In this document: positions 53,149-62,200 of the stretch, piece after piece | Numbering within the stretch: position 1 is the stretch's first letter | Layout of the letters: each line of letters starts with the position of its first letter | The notes under the pieces: model-generated | What the model saw: the letters and a program-made list of their open reading frames with translations, nothing else | Databases searched by the model: none | Told to the model about the DNA's origin: nothing | Assembly: GCA_902362375.1 (NCBI GenBank) | Contig: CABIVS010000012.1 | Location: 62,645-126,644, forward strand | DNA length: 64,000 nt | Direction of reading: 5' to 3' | From: Bacteroidaceae bacterium | GTDB taxonomy: Bacteria; Bacteroidota; Bacteroidia; Bacteroidales; Bacteroidaceae | Made by a program: the position numbers and the translations under genes

Positions 53149-53182
53149 TGCTTATAAGCTTGTTTGTATGCGTTATCCTCAT

Positions 53183-53686
53183 TTATACAAAATCTTTCAA
53201 CTCTTGTTGTAAACGTTGACGGGTGAAGAATATACGGCTCTTCACTGTACCTAATGGTAATCCTAATTTCTCTGCAATCTCACGGTATTTGAAACCTGAT
53301 ACATGCATGGAGAAAGGAATCTTATACTCCCGGGGGAGTGCGTTGACGATGCGATGCATCTCTTTCAGGTCATAAGCACCTTCGGTACTTTCAAATCCTG
53401 AATCTTGTGGCAGATTTAAGTGATAATAATTATCAGTGGTATCAACAAAGGTCTGATCGCGTACTATTTTGCGGTAGTTATTAATAAAGATGTTACGCAT
53501 GATTGTGTACATCCATCCTTTGAAATTTGTGTCCGGAACATATTTCTCTTCATTGTCTAATGCTTTTAAAGATGTTTCCTGCAATAAATCATTTGCTTCT
53601 TCACGGTTGGCCGTTAATTTATAAGCGAAACGAAGCAACTCCTCCTGTACTCCAATTAAATCTTTTCTGAAACTTAAACTTTTCAT
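53183..53686 (-). CDS. ECF-type RNA polymerase sigma factor
   Basis: 167 residues with region 2 (NDLLQETSLKALDNEEKYV, FKGWMYTIMRNIFINNYR) and region 4 (LPREYKIPFSMHVSGFKYRE, EKLGLPLGTVKSRIFFTRQR). There is no adjacent anti-sigma gene, unlike the FecI/FecR pairs common in Bacteroides, so its control is unclear. It is read away from lemA across a 240-bp intergenic region carrying two 16-bp direct repeats. Confidence 0.93.
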   Translation of the reverse strand: MKSLSFRKDLIGVQEELLRFAYKLTANREEANDLLQETSLKALDNEEKYVPDTNFKGWMYTIMRNIFINNYRKIVRDQTFVDTTDNYYHLNLPQDSGFESTEGAYDLKEMHRIVNALPREYKIPFSMHVSGFKYREIAEKLGLPLGTVKSRIFFTRQRLQQELKDFV

Positions 53687-53801
53687 ACTTTAATGGTTTT
53701 ATGGTTAATATTTCGTTTTTCTCGACGTTTGCAAGTTTAAAGTTTTTTTGTGTATCCAACAGGGGATAATTCGTCATTTTTTAGGGGGTTATTCTATCAA
53801 A

Positions 53802-53838
53802 TGATAGATTTTAGGTGCTTTCTGATAGTTTTTAGGTG
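53802..53838. repeat. Two direct repeats TGATAGnTTTTAGGTG, 21 bp apart
   Basis: Copies at 53802-53817 and 53823-53838 differ at one base. The centre-to-centre distance of 21 bp is two helical turns. They lie between the divergent sigma factor and lemA genes, just upstream of the lemA promoter, and may be regulatory sites. Confidence 0.7.
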
Positions 53839-53865
53839 GTATTTAGTAAATATATTCTCTATCTC

Positions 53866-53896
53866 TTGGTTAAAAGAACCAAATAGATTACTTTTG
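53866..53896 (+). promoter_or_regulatory. lemA promoter
   Basis: TTG (53866-53868), a 20-bp spacer and TACTTTTG (53889-53896) match the -33/-7 pattern, 30 nt before ATG 53927. Confidence 0.7.
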
Positions 53897-53926
53897 ATTT
53901 TATATTACTAAATAAAACAAAAGGCT

Positions 53927-54487
53927 ATGACCATACTTATTATTGTAGGAATTATTGTATTGCTGGGCATTATTTTCGCCTCCATGTACAACTCATTAGT
54001 GAAATTGAGAAACAATCGTGAAAACGCATTTGCCGACATCGATGTGCAGTTGAAACAACGTCATGATCTCATTCCACAACTGGTAGACACAGTGAAAGGA
54101 TATGCCGCACATGAGAAAGAAACGCTCGACCGGGTGATTCAGGCACGTAACGGTGCAGTCAGTGCAAAAACGATTGACGATAAGATAGCTGCCGAAAACC
54201 AATTAAGCTCCGCTCTTGCCGGATTGAAGATTACCCTCGAAGCTTACCCCGATCTGAAAGCTAATCAGAATTTCCTGCAATTACAGGAAGAAATTTCTGA
54301 CGTAGAAAATAAACTGGCTGCTGTCCGCCGCTACTTCAACTCGGCCACTAAAGAATACAATAATGCCGTGCAGACATTCCCGTCGAATATAATAGCAGGA
54401 ATGACCGGATTCCAAAGAGAAATAATGTTCGACTTGGGAAAAAACGAACGTGCGAATCTGGAGCAGGCACCTAAAATTAGTTTCTAA
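53927..54487 (+). CDS. lemA: LemA-family protein
   Basis: 186 residues: one N-terminal helix (about 2-20), then a four-helix-bundle domain with NSLVKLRNNRENAFADIDVQ, QLKQRHDLIPQLVDTVKGYA and VENKLAAVRRYFNSATKEYN, all LemA hallmarks. The role is unknown; it is often paired, as here, with an M48 peptidase gene (45 bp downstream) and thought to act in membrane protein quality control. Confidence 0.92.
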   Translation: MTILIIVGIIVLLGIIFASMYNSLVKLRNNRENAFADIDVQLKQRHDLIPQLVDTVKGYAAHEKETLDRVIQARNGAVSAKTIDDKIAAENQLSSALAGLKITLEAYPDLKANQNFLQLQEEISDVENKLAAVRRYFNSATKEYNNAVQTFPSNIIAGMTGFQREIMFDLGKNERANLEQAPKISF

Positions 54488-54532
54488 AACCTTTATTTAC
54501 ACCGTCCATCCAATTACAAAAGTCGAACACGC

Positions 54533-55495
54533 ATGCAATACGTCGGAATCCAAACACAGCAGAGCCGGAATAATCTGCGCTCTGCGTTTCTGCTATTCCT
54601 GTTTCCTTGTCTCGTAGCGGCACTCCTCTATTTATCCTGTTACCTGTTGGTTCTTTTTGGATACGGAAAGAGTATGGAAATAGAAATAATGCCAATGGTC
54701 AATCATTTCTTCTTCTCTTCGTTGCCATATACCATGGGGATCGTATTAATTTGGTTTCTGATTGCCTATTGGGCTAACACAAGTATTATCAATTCCGCCA
54801 CCGGTTCCAAGCCGTTGAACCGTCGGGAGAATAAACGAGTTTATAATCTGGTGGAAAACCTCTGTATGTCTCAAGGCATGAAAATGCCGAAAATCAATAT
54901 CATCTATGACAGTTCCCTGAATGCATTTGCCAGCGGTATCAACGAACGCACATACACCGTTACCCTATCGGAAGGTATCATCCGGAAACTAAATGATGAG
55001 GAACTGGAAGCGGTAATTGCGCACGAGCTAAGTCACATCCGTAACCGTGACGTGCGCCTGCTGATTATTTCCATCGTCTTTGTCGGGATCTTTTCCATGC
55101 TGACAGAAATCACATTTTATGCCATCACGCACATACGCGTGCGTAGTAACAATAAAGGTAGCGGCGGCGTGTTTCTCTTTATTCTTATCGCTTTAGTGAT
55201 AGCCGCCATCGGCTATCTCTTCGCAAGCCTGATGCGCTTTGCCATTTCACGCAAACGCGAATACATGGCAGATGCAGGTTCGGCAGAAATGACGAAAAAC
55301 CCATTAGCACTGGCCAACGCTCTCCGCAAAATATCGGCAGACCCTGCCATCGAGGCAGTAGAAAGGAAAGACGTGGCACAATTATTTATTCAGAATCCCA
55401 AAAAGAATTCTAAAAGTATATTCAGCGGACTTAGCGGGTTGTTCGCCACTCATCCTCCTATCGAAAAGCGAATTGAAATACTGGAACAGTTCTAA
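54533..55495 (+). CDS. M48-family membrane metallopeptidase, HtpX-like
   Basis: 320 residues: two N-terminal helices (about 18-45, 60-80), then the Zn-peptidase domain. VIAHELSHIRNRDVR has the HExxH motif, the later SRKREYMADAGSAEM the third ligand Glu. Two more helices (about 178-235) lie between. The C-terminus LFATHPPIEKRIEIL is typical of HtpX. It should degrade misfolded inner-membrane proteins; pairing with LemA supports this. It is followed by a long hairpin terminator. Confidence 0.93.
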   Translation: MQYVGIQTQQSRNNLRSAFLLFLFPCLVAALLYLSCYLLVLFGYGKSMEIEIMPMVNHFFFSSLPYTMGIVLIWFLIAYWANTSIINSATGSKPLNRRENKRVYNLVENLCMSQGMKMPKINIIYDSSLNAFASGINERTYTVTLSEGIIRKLNDEELEAVIAHELSHIRNRDVRLLIISIVFVGIFSMLTEITFYAITHIRVRSNNKGSGGVFLFILIALVIAAIGYLFASLMRFAISRKREYMADAGSAEMTKNPLALANALRKISADPAIEAVERKDVAQLFIQNPKKNSKSIFSGLSGLFATHPPIEKRIEILEQF

Positions 55496-55511
55496 ATCGG
55501 GCTAAACTTAT

Positions 55512-55571
55512 AAAAGACAGGGATTTCTGTTTAATTTTCATTAAAAGAAACAGAAGTATCCCTGTCTTTTT
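55512..55571 (+). terminator. Terminator after the M48 peptidase gene
   Basis: AAAAGACAGGGAT (55512-55524) pairs with ATCCCTGTCTTTT (55558-55570); an inner stem TCTGTTT/AAACAGA extends it, and T residues follow. Confidence 0.85.
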
Positions 55572-55620
55572 AGTATATTTGGTTGTTATACATATATACA
55601 TCAACCTAAATACAACTGAT

Positions 55621-56118
55621 ATGAGAACGAAGAAACAAATCTTTATGCTGTTATTAGCCTTATTAATGGGAATCCCTACCCTTTCGGCTCAAAGTAAGAA
55701 GGAAAAGAAGGAACAGAAAAAAGAAGCGGTAAAGAAACTGATTGAATCAGAAAACTACAAGATAGATGTCAACACTGCCATGCCGATGCGCGGACGCTCC
55801 ATCCCTTTGACGTCTTCCTACTCACTGACAATCAGAAATGATTCGGTTATTTCTTATTTGCCTTATTATGGACGGGCTTATAGCATCCCGTATGGCGGAG
55901 GTGACGGACTGAATTTCAAAGCCATCCTTAAAGAATATAATATGGAAATGGACAAGAAAGGGAATGCCGTTATCAAATTCGTTGCACGTAATCCTGAAGA
56001 CAGATATGAATTCAGAGCCAAAGTCTTCCCCAACGGTTCGGCAAGTATCGATGTCAATATGCAAAACCGTCAGTCCATTAGTTTTCAGGGAGAACTGGAT
56101 ATAAAGGAGGAAAAGTAA
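55621..56118 (+). CDS. DUF4251-family exported protein
   Basis: 165 residues from ATG 55621 (MRTKKQIFMLLLALLMGIP), which supplies the signal peptide (cleavage likely after LSAQ). A Lys/Glu-rich stretch (KKEKKEQKKEAVKKLIES) follows, then a beta-rich domain (LTSSYSLTIRNDSVISYLPY, GGGDGLNFKAIL, NGSASIDVNMQNRQSISFQG) as in DUF4251. These proteins are common in Bacteroidetes and of unknown function. An earlier in-frame start at 55579 would place residues before the signal peptide. Confidence 0.8.
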   Translation: MRTKKQIFMLLLALLMGIPTLSAQSKKEKKEQKKEAVKKLIESENYKIDVNTAMPMRGRSIPLTSSYSLTIRNDSVISYLPYYGRAYSIPYGGGDGLNFKAILKEYNMEMDKKGNAVIKFVARNPEDRYEFRAKVFPNGSASIDVNMQNRQSISFQGELDIKEEK

Positions 56119-56126
56119 TGCCGTCC

Positions 56127-56750
56127 TTATTCTTCCGGCTCTTCACTACCTTTTAATATAGGCAGGCAGATATGATATTTGACAGCTAAGATGCGGGTCA
56201 GGAATACCGCCAGTCCGCCAATCAACTGACAGGCGTATGATTCCAGACCTGTGGCGTCGCAAATCCAGTATGCAATACCACCTACGACGCAGGCCATTGC
56301 ATAAATTTCTTTTCGGAAAATGAGAGGTATTTCATTGATAAAAACGTCACGAATCACTCCACCTGCTGCTCCCGTAATGCTACCCATGATAATCGCCACC
56401 CAGAAAGGATAGCCTAAAGCAATGCTCTTGCCTACACCTACCACGGTAAACAATGCCAAGCCGATAGTGTCGAAAATAAAGAAAGTATTATTGAGCCGTA
56501 TGAGCGAACGTCCGAAACAGATCACCCACAGCAAAGCCAGTCCCGTACAAATCAGATATATAGGATCAGTCATCCATCCCGGTGTCACATCGAGCAGGAC
56601 ATCACGGATGGTACCGCCACCGATAGCTGTAGCAAGTCCTACCACATAAGCACCGAACCAGTCGAAACGTTTCGCCGAAGCCAGCCGGATGCCACTAATA
56701 GCAAAGGCAAATGTGCCTATAAAATCAAGAATTTGAACGAATGTGGGCAT
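56127..56750 (-). CDS. TRIC-type cation channel family (YadS/UPF0126) protein
   Basis: 207 residues in two homologous halves of three helices. FAFAISGIRLAS, GGGTIRDVLLD and the matching GAAGGVIRDVFINEIP are the duplicated Gly-rich motifs. Prokaryotic TRIC channels conduct K+ and are trimeric. I chose ATG 56748-56750 (MPTFVQILDFIGTFAF); an upstream in-frame start adds an unconserved tail. Confidence 0.9.
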   Translation of the reverse strand: MPTFVQILDFIGTFAFAISGIRLASAKRFDWFGAYVVGLATAIGGGTIRDVLLDVTPGWMTDPIYLICTGLALLWVICFGRSLIRLNNTFFIFDTIGLALFTVVGVGKSIALGYPFWVAIIMGSITGAAGGVIRDVFINEIPLIFRKEIYAMACVVGGIAYWICDATGLESYACQLIGGLAVFLTRILAVKYHICLPILKGSEEPEE

Positions 56751-56800
56751 ATATTTGTTATTTTGTATGCAAAGTAACAAATAAATTCCATAAGAAAATG

Positions 56801-56808
56801 TACTTTTG
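56801..56808 (+). promoter_or_regulatory. -7 box of the WecB-like gene
   Basis: TACTTTTG fits TAnnTTTG, 35 nt before ATG 56843. No -33 element at the right spacing. Confidence 0.45.
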
Positions 56809-56842
56809 CTTCACGAATTAAACCGAATAAGATAGAAACAAT

Positions 56843-57931
56843 ATGAAAATAACAATTGTTGCGGGGGCACGCCCCAATTTTATGAAGATAGCTCCCATTA
56901 CACGCGCTATTGAGGCCGCACGGGCGCTGGGTAAAAGTATCTCTTACCGACTGGTATATACAGGAAGGAAAGACGATACAAGTCTGGATGCTTCTCTCTT
57001 TTCGGACCTTGATATGAAAGCTCCCGATGTTTATCTGGGAGTGGAAAGCAGTAATCCAACGAGTTTGACAGCCGGAATCATGATAGCCTTCGAACAGGAA
57101 CTGACGGAGAATCCGGCACACGTAGTTCTCGTGGTAGACGATCTGACTGCCACCATGAGCTGTGCCATCGTTGCCAAGAAACAAGGAATCAAGGTAGCGC
57201 ATCTCGTAGCCGGAACCCGTTCTTTCGACATGAAGATGCCGAAAGAGGTCAACCGCATGATTACAGATGGAATATCCGACTATCTATTCACTGCCGGCAT
57301 GGTTGCCAACCGCAACCTGAATCAGACAGGAACGGAAAGTGAAAATGTATATTATGTAGGCAACATTCTCATAGATACCGTTCGTTACAACCGGAACCGT
57401 TTGCTCAAACCGATATGGTTTTCCGTATTGGGACTGCAAGAGGGAAATTATCTCCTGCTCACCCTCAACCGTCGCGTATTGCTGAACAACAAAGGAAACC
57501 TGCGTCAGTTGCTGAAAACAATCATTGAAAAATCTGCCGGTATGCCTATCGTAGCACCGCTGCACACATACGTACGAAATGCCATCAAAGAATTAGGCAT
57601 CGAAGCTCCGAACCTCCACATAATGCCGCCACAGAATTACCTGTTCTTCGGTTATCTGATAAACAAGGCAAAAGGAATCATTACGGATTCGGGCAACGTG
57701 GCCGAAGAAGCAACATTTATGGGTATTCCATGTATCACGCTCAACACGTATGCCGAACATCCCGAAACATGGCGCATGGGAACCAACGAACTTGTCGGGG
57801 AAGATCCTGCCCTGCTTGCCAAAGCAATGAACACCCTGATGCAAGGTGAATGGAAAAGAGGCGAACTTCCCGAGCGTTGGGACGGGCGTACAGCAGAACG
57901 TATCGTGCAGATATTGACTGATAAAAAATAG
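56843..57931 (+). CDS. WecB-like (UDP-GlcNAc 2-epimerase family) protein with altered active-site residues
   Basis: 362 residues, GT-B-like fold of the non-hydrolysing UDP-GlcNAc 2-epimerases: VAGARPNFMKIAPI at the N-terminus, VGNILIDTVRYN, ITDSGNVAEEATFMGIPC and GTNELVGEDPALL. Two positions important in characterised enzymes differ. The HVEAG motif reads HLVAG (V122 for Glu) and THRREN reads LNRRVL (N209 for His). D100 and E135 are retained. It may be a diverged epimerase or have another activity. It is not near other sugar-nucleotide genes. Confidence 0.85.
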   Translation: MKITIVAGARPNFMKIAPITRAIEAARALGKSISYRLVYTGRKDDTSLDASLFSDLDMKAPDVYLGVESSNPTSLTAGIMIAFEQELTENPAHVVLVVDDLTATMSCAIVAKKQGIKVAHLVAGTRSFDMKMPKEVNRMITDGISDYLFTAGMVANRNLNQTGTESENVYYVGNILIDTVRYNRNRLLKPIWFSVLGLQEGNYLLLTLNRRVLLNNKGNLRQLLKTIIEKSAGMPIVAPLHTYVRNAIKELGIEAPNLHIMPPQNYLFFGYLINKAKGIITDSGNVAEEATFMGIPCITLNTYAEHPETWRMGTNELVGEDPALLAKAMNTLMQGEWKRGELPERWDGRTAERIVQILTDKK

Positions 57932-57996
57932 TACTGCTACAGGGATACATTTCATCTTCCGGCACGTTACTTTCCATTTCATGCCGGAAGACTTTA

Positions 57997-58097
57997 TTTA
58001 CCCCGTAAGGGAACTGTTGTTTCCCCGTAGAGAAACAAGAGTTTCCCCATAGGGGGAACAAAGGTTTCCCATAGAGAAACAATCACTATCTACGCGG
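57997..58097. repeat. Tandem imperfect palindromes of about 22 bp
   Basis: Units GTTTCCCCGTAGAGAAAC (58019-58036), GTTTCCCCATAGGGGGAAC (58041-58059) and GTTTCCCATAGAGAAAC (58064-58080) recur every 22-23 bp, with a degenerate unit before (57997-58014) and a half unit after (58094 on). Each unit is itself a dyad. They fill most of the 317-bp gap 57932-58248, which otherwise holds only the promoter of the next gene. Confidence 0.85.
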
Positions 58098-58222
58098 GAA
58101 ACTAATTTATCGAAAGGTGAATTGCCCCATTCCCTTTCATTGACGGATAACCAAAGCTTGTAAACAACAAAAAACGATGGGTAAAAAAAGTTATATATTC
58201 TGTTATCCTTAGAGTTATTTGT

Positions 58223-58230
58223 TAACTTTG
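58223..58230 (+). promoter_or_regulatory. -7 box of the DUF5686 gene
   Basis: TAACTTTG, a perfect match, 19 nt before ATG 58249, with a weak TCTG 20 bp upstream. An upstream in-frame start would fall inside it, supporting ATG 58249. Confidence 0.6.
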
Positions 58231-58248
58231 CGCCCTACTACGTACGTT

Positions 58249-60825
58249 ATGAAACAACAATATAGCAAAATACTTATACTGTTCTTACTCGTATTGGCAG
58301 CTTCAAATGCTTTTGCGCAGCAAATAAAAGGGGTAGTCACTGATTCTGTTACCCACGAGCCATTGATGTATATCTCTGTTTACTATCAGGAAAAGAGAGA
58401 TATGGGTACCATCACCAATATTGACGGAGAATACAATCTTGAAGCCCGCAGAAACGGAGGAACTCTTGTGTTCTCCGCTGTAGGTTATATCAGTAAAACA
58501 GTTAAAGTCGGTTCCAACAATCAGACGGTAAACGTTAAGCTGGCTCCGGATAATGTGCTCCTGAACGAGGTTGTAGTGAAACCTCAAAAAGAAAAATACT
58601 CCCGTAAAAACAACCCGGCAGTCGAATTCATGAAGAAAGTAATCGAACACAAAAAGGCACAAGTCCTTGAAGTGAATGAATACTATCAGTACGACAAGTA
58701 CGAGAAAATGAAGATGTCTATCAACGACCTCACGCCGGAAAAACTGGAAAAAGGAATCTACAAGAAATATTCATTTCTAAAAGATCAGGTGGAAGTTTCG
58801 GAAACAACCAATAAATTGATTCTCCCGATTTCCGTACAGGAGACGGCTTCGCAAACCATCTATCGCAAAAATCCCGAAAACAAAAAAACAATCATCAAAG
58901 GCAAGAACTCCAATGGTATAGAAGAATTCTTCTCCACAGGAGATATGCTCGGCACTGTACTGAAAGACGTATTTGCTGACATCAATATCTACGACGATGA
59001 TATCCGGTTGCTCCAACAGCGCTTCGTGAGCCCTATCGGTAACAATGCCATCTCATTTTATAAATATTATCTGATGGACACATTGATGGTAAACAGGCGC
59101 GAATGTGTCCACCTCACGTTTGTTCCGCAAAACTCGCAGGACTTCGGATTCACCGGACATCTTTACGTATTGAACGACTCTACTTATGCCGTTCAGAAGT
59201 GTACGATGAACCTGCCTAAAAAGACAGGGGTAAACTTCGTCAACCGCATGGACATCGTGCAACAGTACGAGCAACTTCCTAACGGCAACTGGGTATTGGC
59301 GGATGATGACATGACCGTAGACCTATCCTGGAATTCCAACAAAACGGCAGGCGGATTGCAGGTGGAACGAACTACAAAATATAGTAATTATAAATTCGAT
59401 CCTATCGAACAACGACTGTTCCGGTTGAAAGGCAGCGTGATAAAAGAAGCGGATATGCTTTCGAAAAGCGATGAATATTGGGCAAGTGTCCGTCAAGTAC
59501 CGCTGACGAAGAAAGAAAGCTCGATGGATGTATTCGTCAACCGCCTCGAACAGATACCGGGATTCAAGTACATCATCTTCGGAGCGAAAGCACTGATTGA
59601 AAACTTTGTGGAAACAGGAAGCAAAGGCCATCCGAGCAAAGTGGATATCGGCCCTATCAACACCATGATTTCGAGCAACTACATTGATGGTACCCGTTTC
59701 CGGTTGAGCGGCATGACAACGGCTCATTTCCATAAACACTGGTTCTTGAACGGATACGGAGCTTACGGTCTGAAAGACGAACGCTGGAAATATAGCGGTA
59801 CGGTGACTTATTCGTTTAATAAACGCGATTATGTAGTCTGGGAATTCCCGAAACATTATCTTTCGGCTACGTACAGTTATGACGTAATGTCTCCGATGGA
59901 TAAATTCCTGTTCACGGATAAAGACAATATCTTCCTGTCGGTAAAAACAACGACAGTAGACCAAATGTCGTATATGCGTGACGCCACCATTAATTATGAA
60001 CTTGAAACGCTGACAGGATTCGGAGTGAAAGCCATGCTGCGCCATCGCAACGACGAACCTACCGGCAAACTGGAATATCTGCGCAATGATGCCGCACAAA
60101 CCCGTGTACATGATGTCACGACTTCGGAAGCAAGTCTGACGCTGCGTTATGCTCCGGGCGAATCATTTGTCAACTCCAAACAACGCCGCGTGCCCGTATC
60201 GCTGGATGCTCCTATCTTTACATTGACTCACGCCATGGGTTTCAAAGGAGTACTAGGCGGAGATTACAGTTTTAACCGTACGGAAGCAAGTGTGTGGAAA
60301 CGTTTCTGGCTTCCCTCTTCCTGGGGAAAGATTGACTGTAGCTTAAAAGCAGGTGCTGAATGGAACACGGTTCCTTTCCCATTGTTGATCTTGCCGGAAG
60401 CTAACTTGTCCTACATCACCCAGCGCGAAACGTTCAACTTGATTAATAACATGGAATTCCTGAACGACCGTTACGCCTCCATGTCATTATCTTATGATAT
60501 GAATGGAAAACTATTCAACCGTATTCCCCTTATCAAGAACTTGAAATGGAGGGAAATGTTCCGCGTACGTGCCTTGTGGGGAACATTAACGGATAAGAAT
60601 AATCCGTTTAAGAGCAACAATCCCGATTTGTTCCGTTTCCCGACACGCGACGGTAAGTTCACCAGTTTCGTAATGGACCCGAAAGTGCCGTATATCGAAG
60701 GAAGTGTAGGTATCTACAACATTTTCAAGTTGCTGCACATTGAATATGTACATCGTTTCACTTACCGTGATAATCCGGGTATCAACAAAAACGGTATTCG
60801 TTTCATGGTATTAATGGTATTCTAA
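58249..60825 (+). CDS. DUF5686/carboxypeptidase-regulatory-like outer-membrane protein
   Basis: 858 residues from ATG 58249: a signal peptide (MKQQYSKILILFLLVLAASN, cleavage near AFAQQ), a carboxypeptidase-regulatory-like domain (about 25-105; GVVTDSVTHEPLMYISVY, LVFSAVGYISKTVKVG), a DUF5686 region and a predicted C-terminal beta-barrel ending GIRFMVLMVF. It resembles TonB receptors in its first domain but has no plug. It probably resides in the outer membrane; function unknown. rarA follows after 6 bp, so they may be co-transcribed. Confidence 0.88.
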   Translation: MKQQYSKILILFLLVLAASNAFAQQIKGVVTDSVTHEPLMYISVYYQEKRDMGTITNIDGEYNLEARRNGGTLVFSAVGYISKTVKVGSNNQTVNVKLAPDNVLLNEVVVKPQKEKYSRKNNPAVEFMKKVIEHKKAQVLEVNEYYQYDKYEKMKMSINDLTPEKLEKGIYKKYSFLKDQVEVSETTNKLILPISVQETASQTIYRKNPENKKTIIKGKNSNGIEEFFSTGDMLGTVLKDVFADINIYDDDIRLLQQRFVSPIGNNAISFYKYYLMDTLMVNRRECVHLTFVPQNSQDFGFTGHLYVLNDSTYAVQKCTMNLPKKTGVNFVNRMDIVQQYEQLPNGNWVLADDDMTVDLSWNSNKTAGGLQVERTTKYSNYKFDPIEQRLFRLKGSVIKEADMLSKSDEYWASVRQVPLTKKESSMDVFVNRLEQIPGFKYIIFGAKALIENFVETGSKGHPSKVDIGPINTMISSNYIDGTRFRLSGMTTAHFHKHWFLNGYGAYGLKDERWKYSGTVTYSFNKRDYVVWEFPKHYLSATYSYDVMSPMDKFLFTDKDNIFLSVKTTTVDQMSYMRDATINYELETLTGFGVKAMLRHRNDEPTGKLEYLRNDAAQTRVHDVTTSEASLTLRYAPGESFVNSKQRRVPVSLDAPIFTLTHAMGFKGVLGGDYSFNRTEASVWKRFWLPSSWGKIDCSLKAGAEWNTVPFPLLILPEANLSYITQRETFNLINNMEFLNDRYASMSLSYDMNGKLFNRIPLIKNLKWREMFRVRALWGTLTDKNNPFKSNNPDLFRFPTRDGKFTSFVMDPKVPYIEGSVGIYNIFKLLHIEYVHRFTYRDNPGINKNGIRFMVLMVF

Positions 60826-60831
60826 AAAATT

Positions 60832-62103
60832 ATGCAACCTTTAGCAGAACGGTTACGGCCAAAAACTTTGGATGAATATATCGGTCAGAAACATTTAGTT
60901 GGACCGGGAGCCATCTTGCGGAAGATGATTGACGCAGGGCGCATCTCTTCTTTTATTCTCTGGGGACCTCCCGGAGTAGGTAAAACGACTCTTGCACAGA
61001 TCATTGCCAACAAACTGGAGACGCCTTTCTATACTTTGAGTGCTGTAACTTCCGGTGTGAAGGATGTGCGCGAAGTGATAGACCGTGCCAAGAGCAACCG
61101 TTTCTTTTCGCAGTCCAGTCCGATTCTGTTTATCGATGAAATCCATCGGTTCAGCAAGTCACAGCAGGATTCACTGTTGGGAGCTGTAGAGAACGGAACA
61201 GTCACGCTGATTGGTGCAACAACGGAAAACCCGTCGTTCGAGGTCATCCGCCCTCTCCTGTCCCGTTGCCAGCTTTATGTACTCAAATCTTTGGAAAAAG
61301 AAGATTTGCTGGAACTTCTGCAACGTGCCATCACTACGGATACCGTGCTGAAGGAACGAAAAATTGAATTGAAAGAAACAACAGCCATGCTGCGCTTCTC
61401 CGGTGGAGATGCCCGCAAACTGCTTAATATATTGGAACTTGTTGTACAATCGGAGACGGAGGAAACAGTTGTCATCACCGATGAAATGGTGACCGAACGC
61501 TTGCAACAGAATCCACTGGCTTATGACAAGGATGGAGAGATGCATTATGACATTATCTCGGCTTTCATCAAGTCTATCCGCGGCAGCGATCCTGACGGAG
61601 CGATCTACTGGCTTGCCCGTATGGTAGAAGGAGGCGAAGATCCTGCTTTCATTGCCCGCCGGCTTGTGATCTCTGCTTCCGAGGACATTGGTTTGGCAAA
61701 CCCGAATGCATTGCTTCTCGCTAATGCGTGCTTTGATACATTGATGAAAATCGGTTGGCCCGAAGGACGGATTCCTTTGGCTGAAACAACGATTTATCTG
61801 GCTACCAGCCCTAAAAGCAACTCGGCATACAGTGCAATTAACGATGCATTAGAGTTAGTCCGGTCAACTGGTAATCTGCCTGTCCCCTTGCATCTGCGCA
61901 ATGCTCCGACCAAACTGATGAAACAGTTGGGATACGGACAGGAATATAAATATGCACACAGCTATGAAGGTAACTTTGTCAAACAGCAATTTCTTCCGGA
62001 CGAATTGAAAGACAAACGGATATGGCAACCGCAAAACAATCCGGCAGAGCAGAAACATGCCGAGCGAATGATACAGTTGTGGGGAGACAAATTTAAGAAA
62101 TAA
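60832..62103 (+). CDS. rarA: Replication-associated recombination protein A (RarA/MgsA AAA+ ATPase)
   Basis: 423 residues. PLAERLRPKTLDEYIGQKHL opens the clamp-loader-like AAA+ domain; GPPGVGKTTLAQIIANKL is Walker A, ILFIDEIHRFSKSQQD Walker B, and GATTENPSFEVIRPLLSRC sensor 1 with the arginine finger. The C-terminal tetramerisation region includes GEDPAFIARRLVISASEDIG and KLMKQLGYGQEYKYAHSYEG. It acts at stalled replication forks. Motifs and length are complete. Confidence 0.96.
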   Translation: MQPLAERLRPKTLDEYIGQKHLVGPGAILRKMIDAGRISSFILWGPPGVGKTTLAQIIANKLETPFYTLSAVTSGVKDVREVIDRAKSNRFFSQSSPILFIDEIHRFSKSQQDSLLGAVENGTVTLIGATTENPSFEVIRPLLSRCQLYVLKSLEKEDLLELLQRAITTDTVLKERKIELKETTAMLRFSGGDARKLLNILELVVQSETEETVVITDEMVTERLQQNPLAYDKDGEMHYDIISAFIKSIRGSDPDGAIYWLARMVEGGEDPAFIARRLVISASEDIGLANPNALLLANACFDTLMKIGWPEGRIPLAETTIYLATSPKSNSAYSAINDALELVRSTGNLPVPLHLRNAPTKLMKQLGYGQEYKYAHSYEGNFVKQQFLPDELKDKRIWQPQNNPAEQKHAERMIQLWGDKFKK

Positions 62104-62200
62104 GTGTTCGTAAAATAAGTCACTCCCTTCTGTAAGAAAAGCTAAAAGCAAAATAAAGCAGTAGGAAACATTATAACATATTAATAATATTGAAATTGAA

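Noticed and set aside
57997..58097. Possible CRISPR array
   Set aside because: The repeated units are themselves palindromes with only 4-5 bp between them; there are no unique spacers of constant length and no cas genes.
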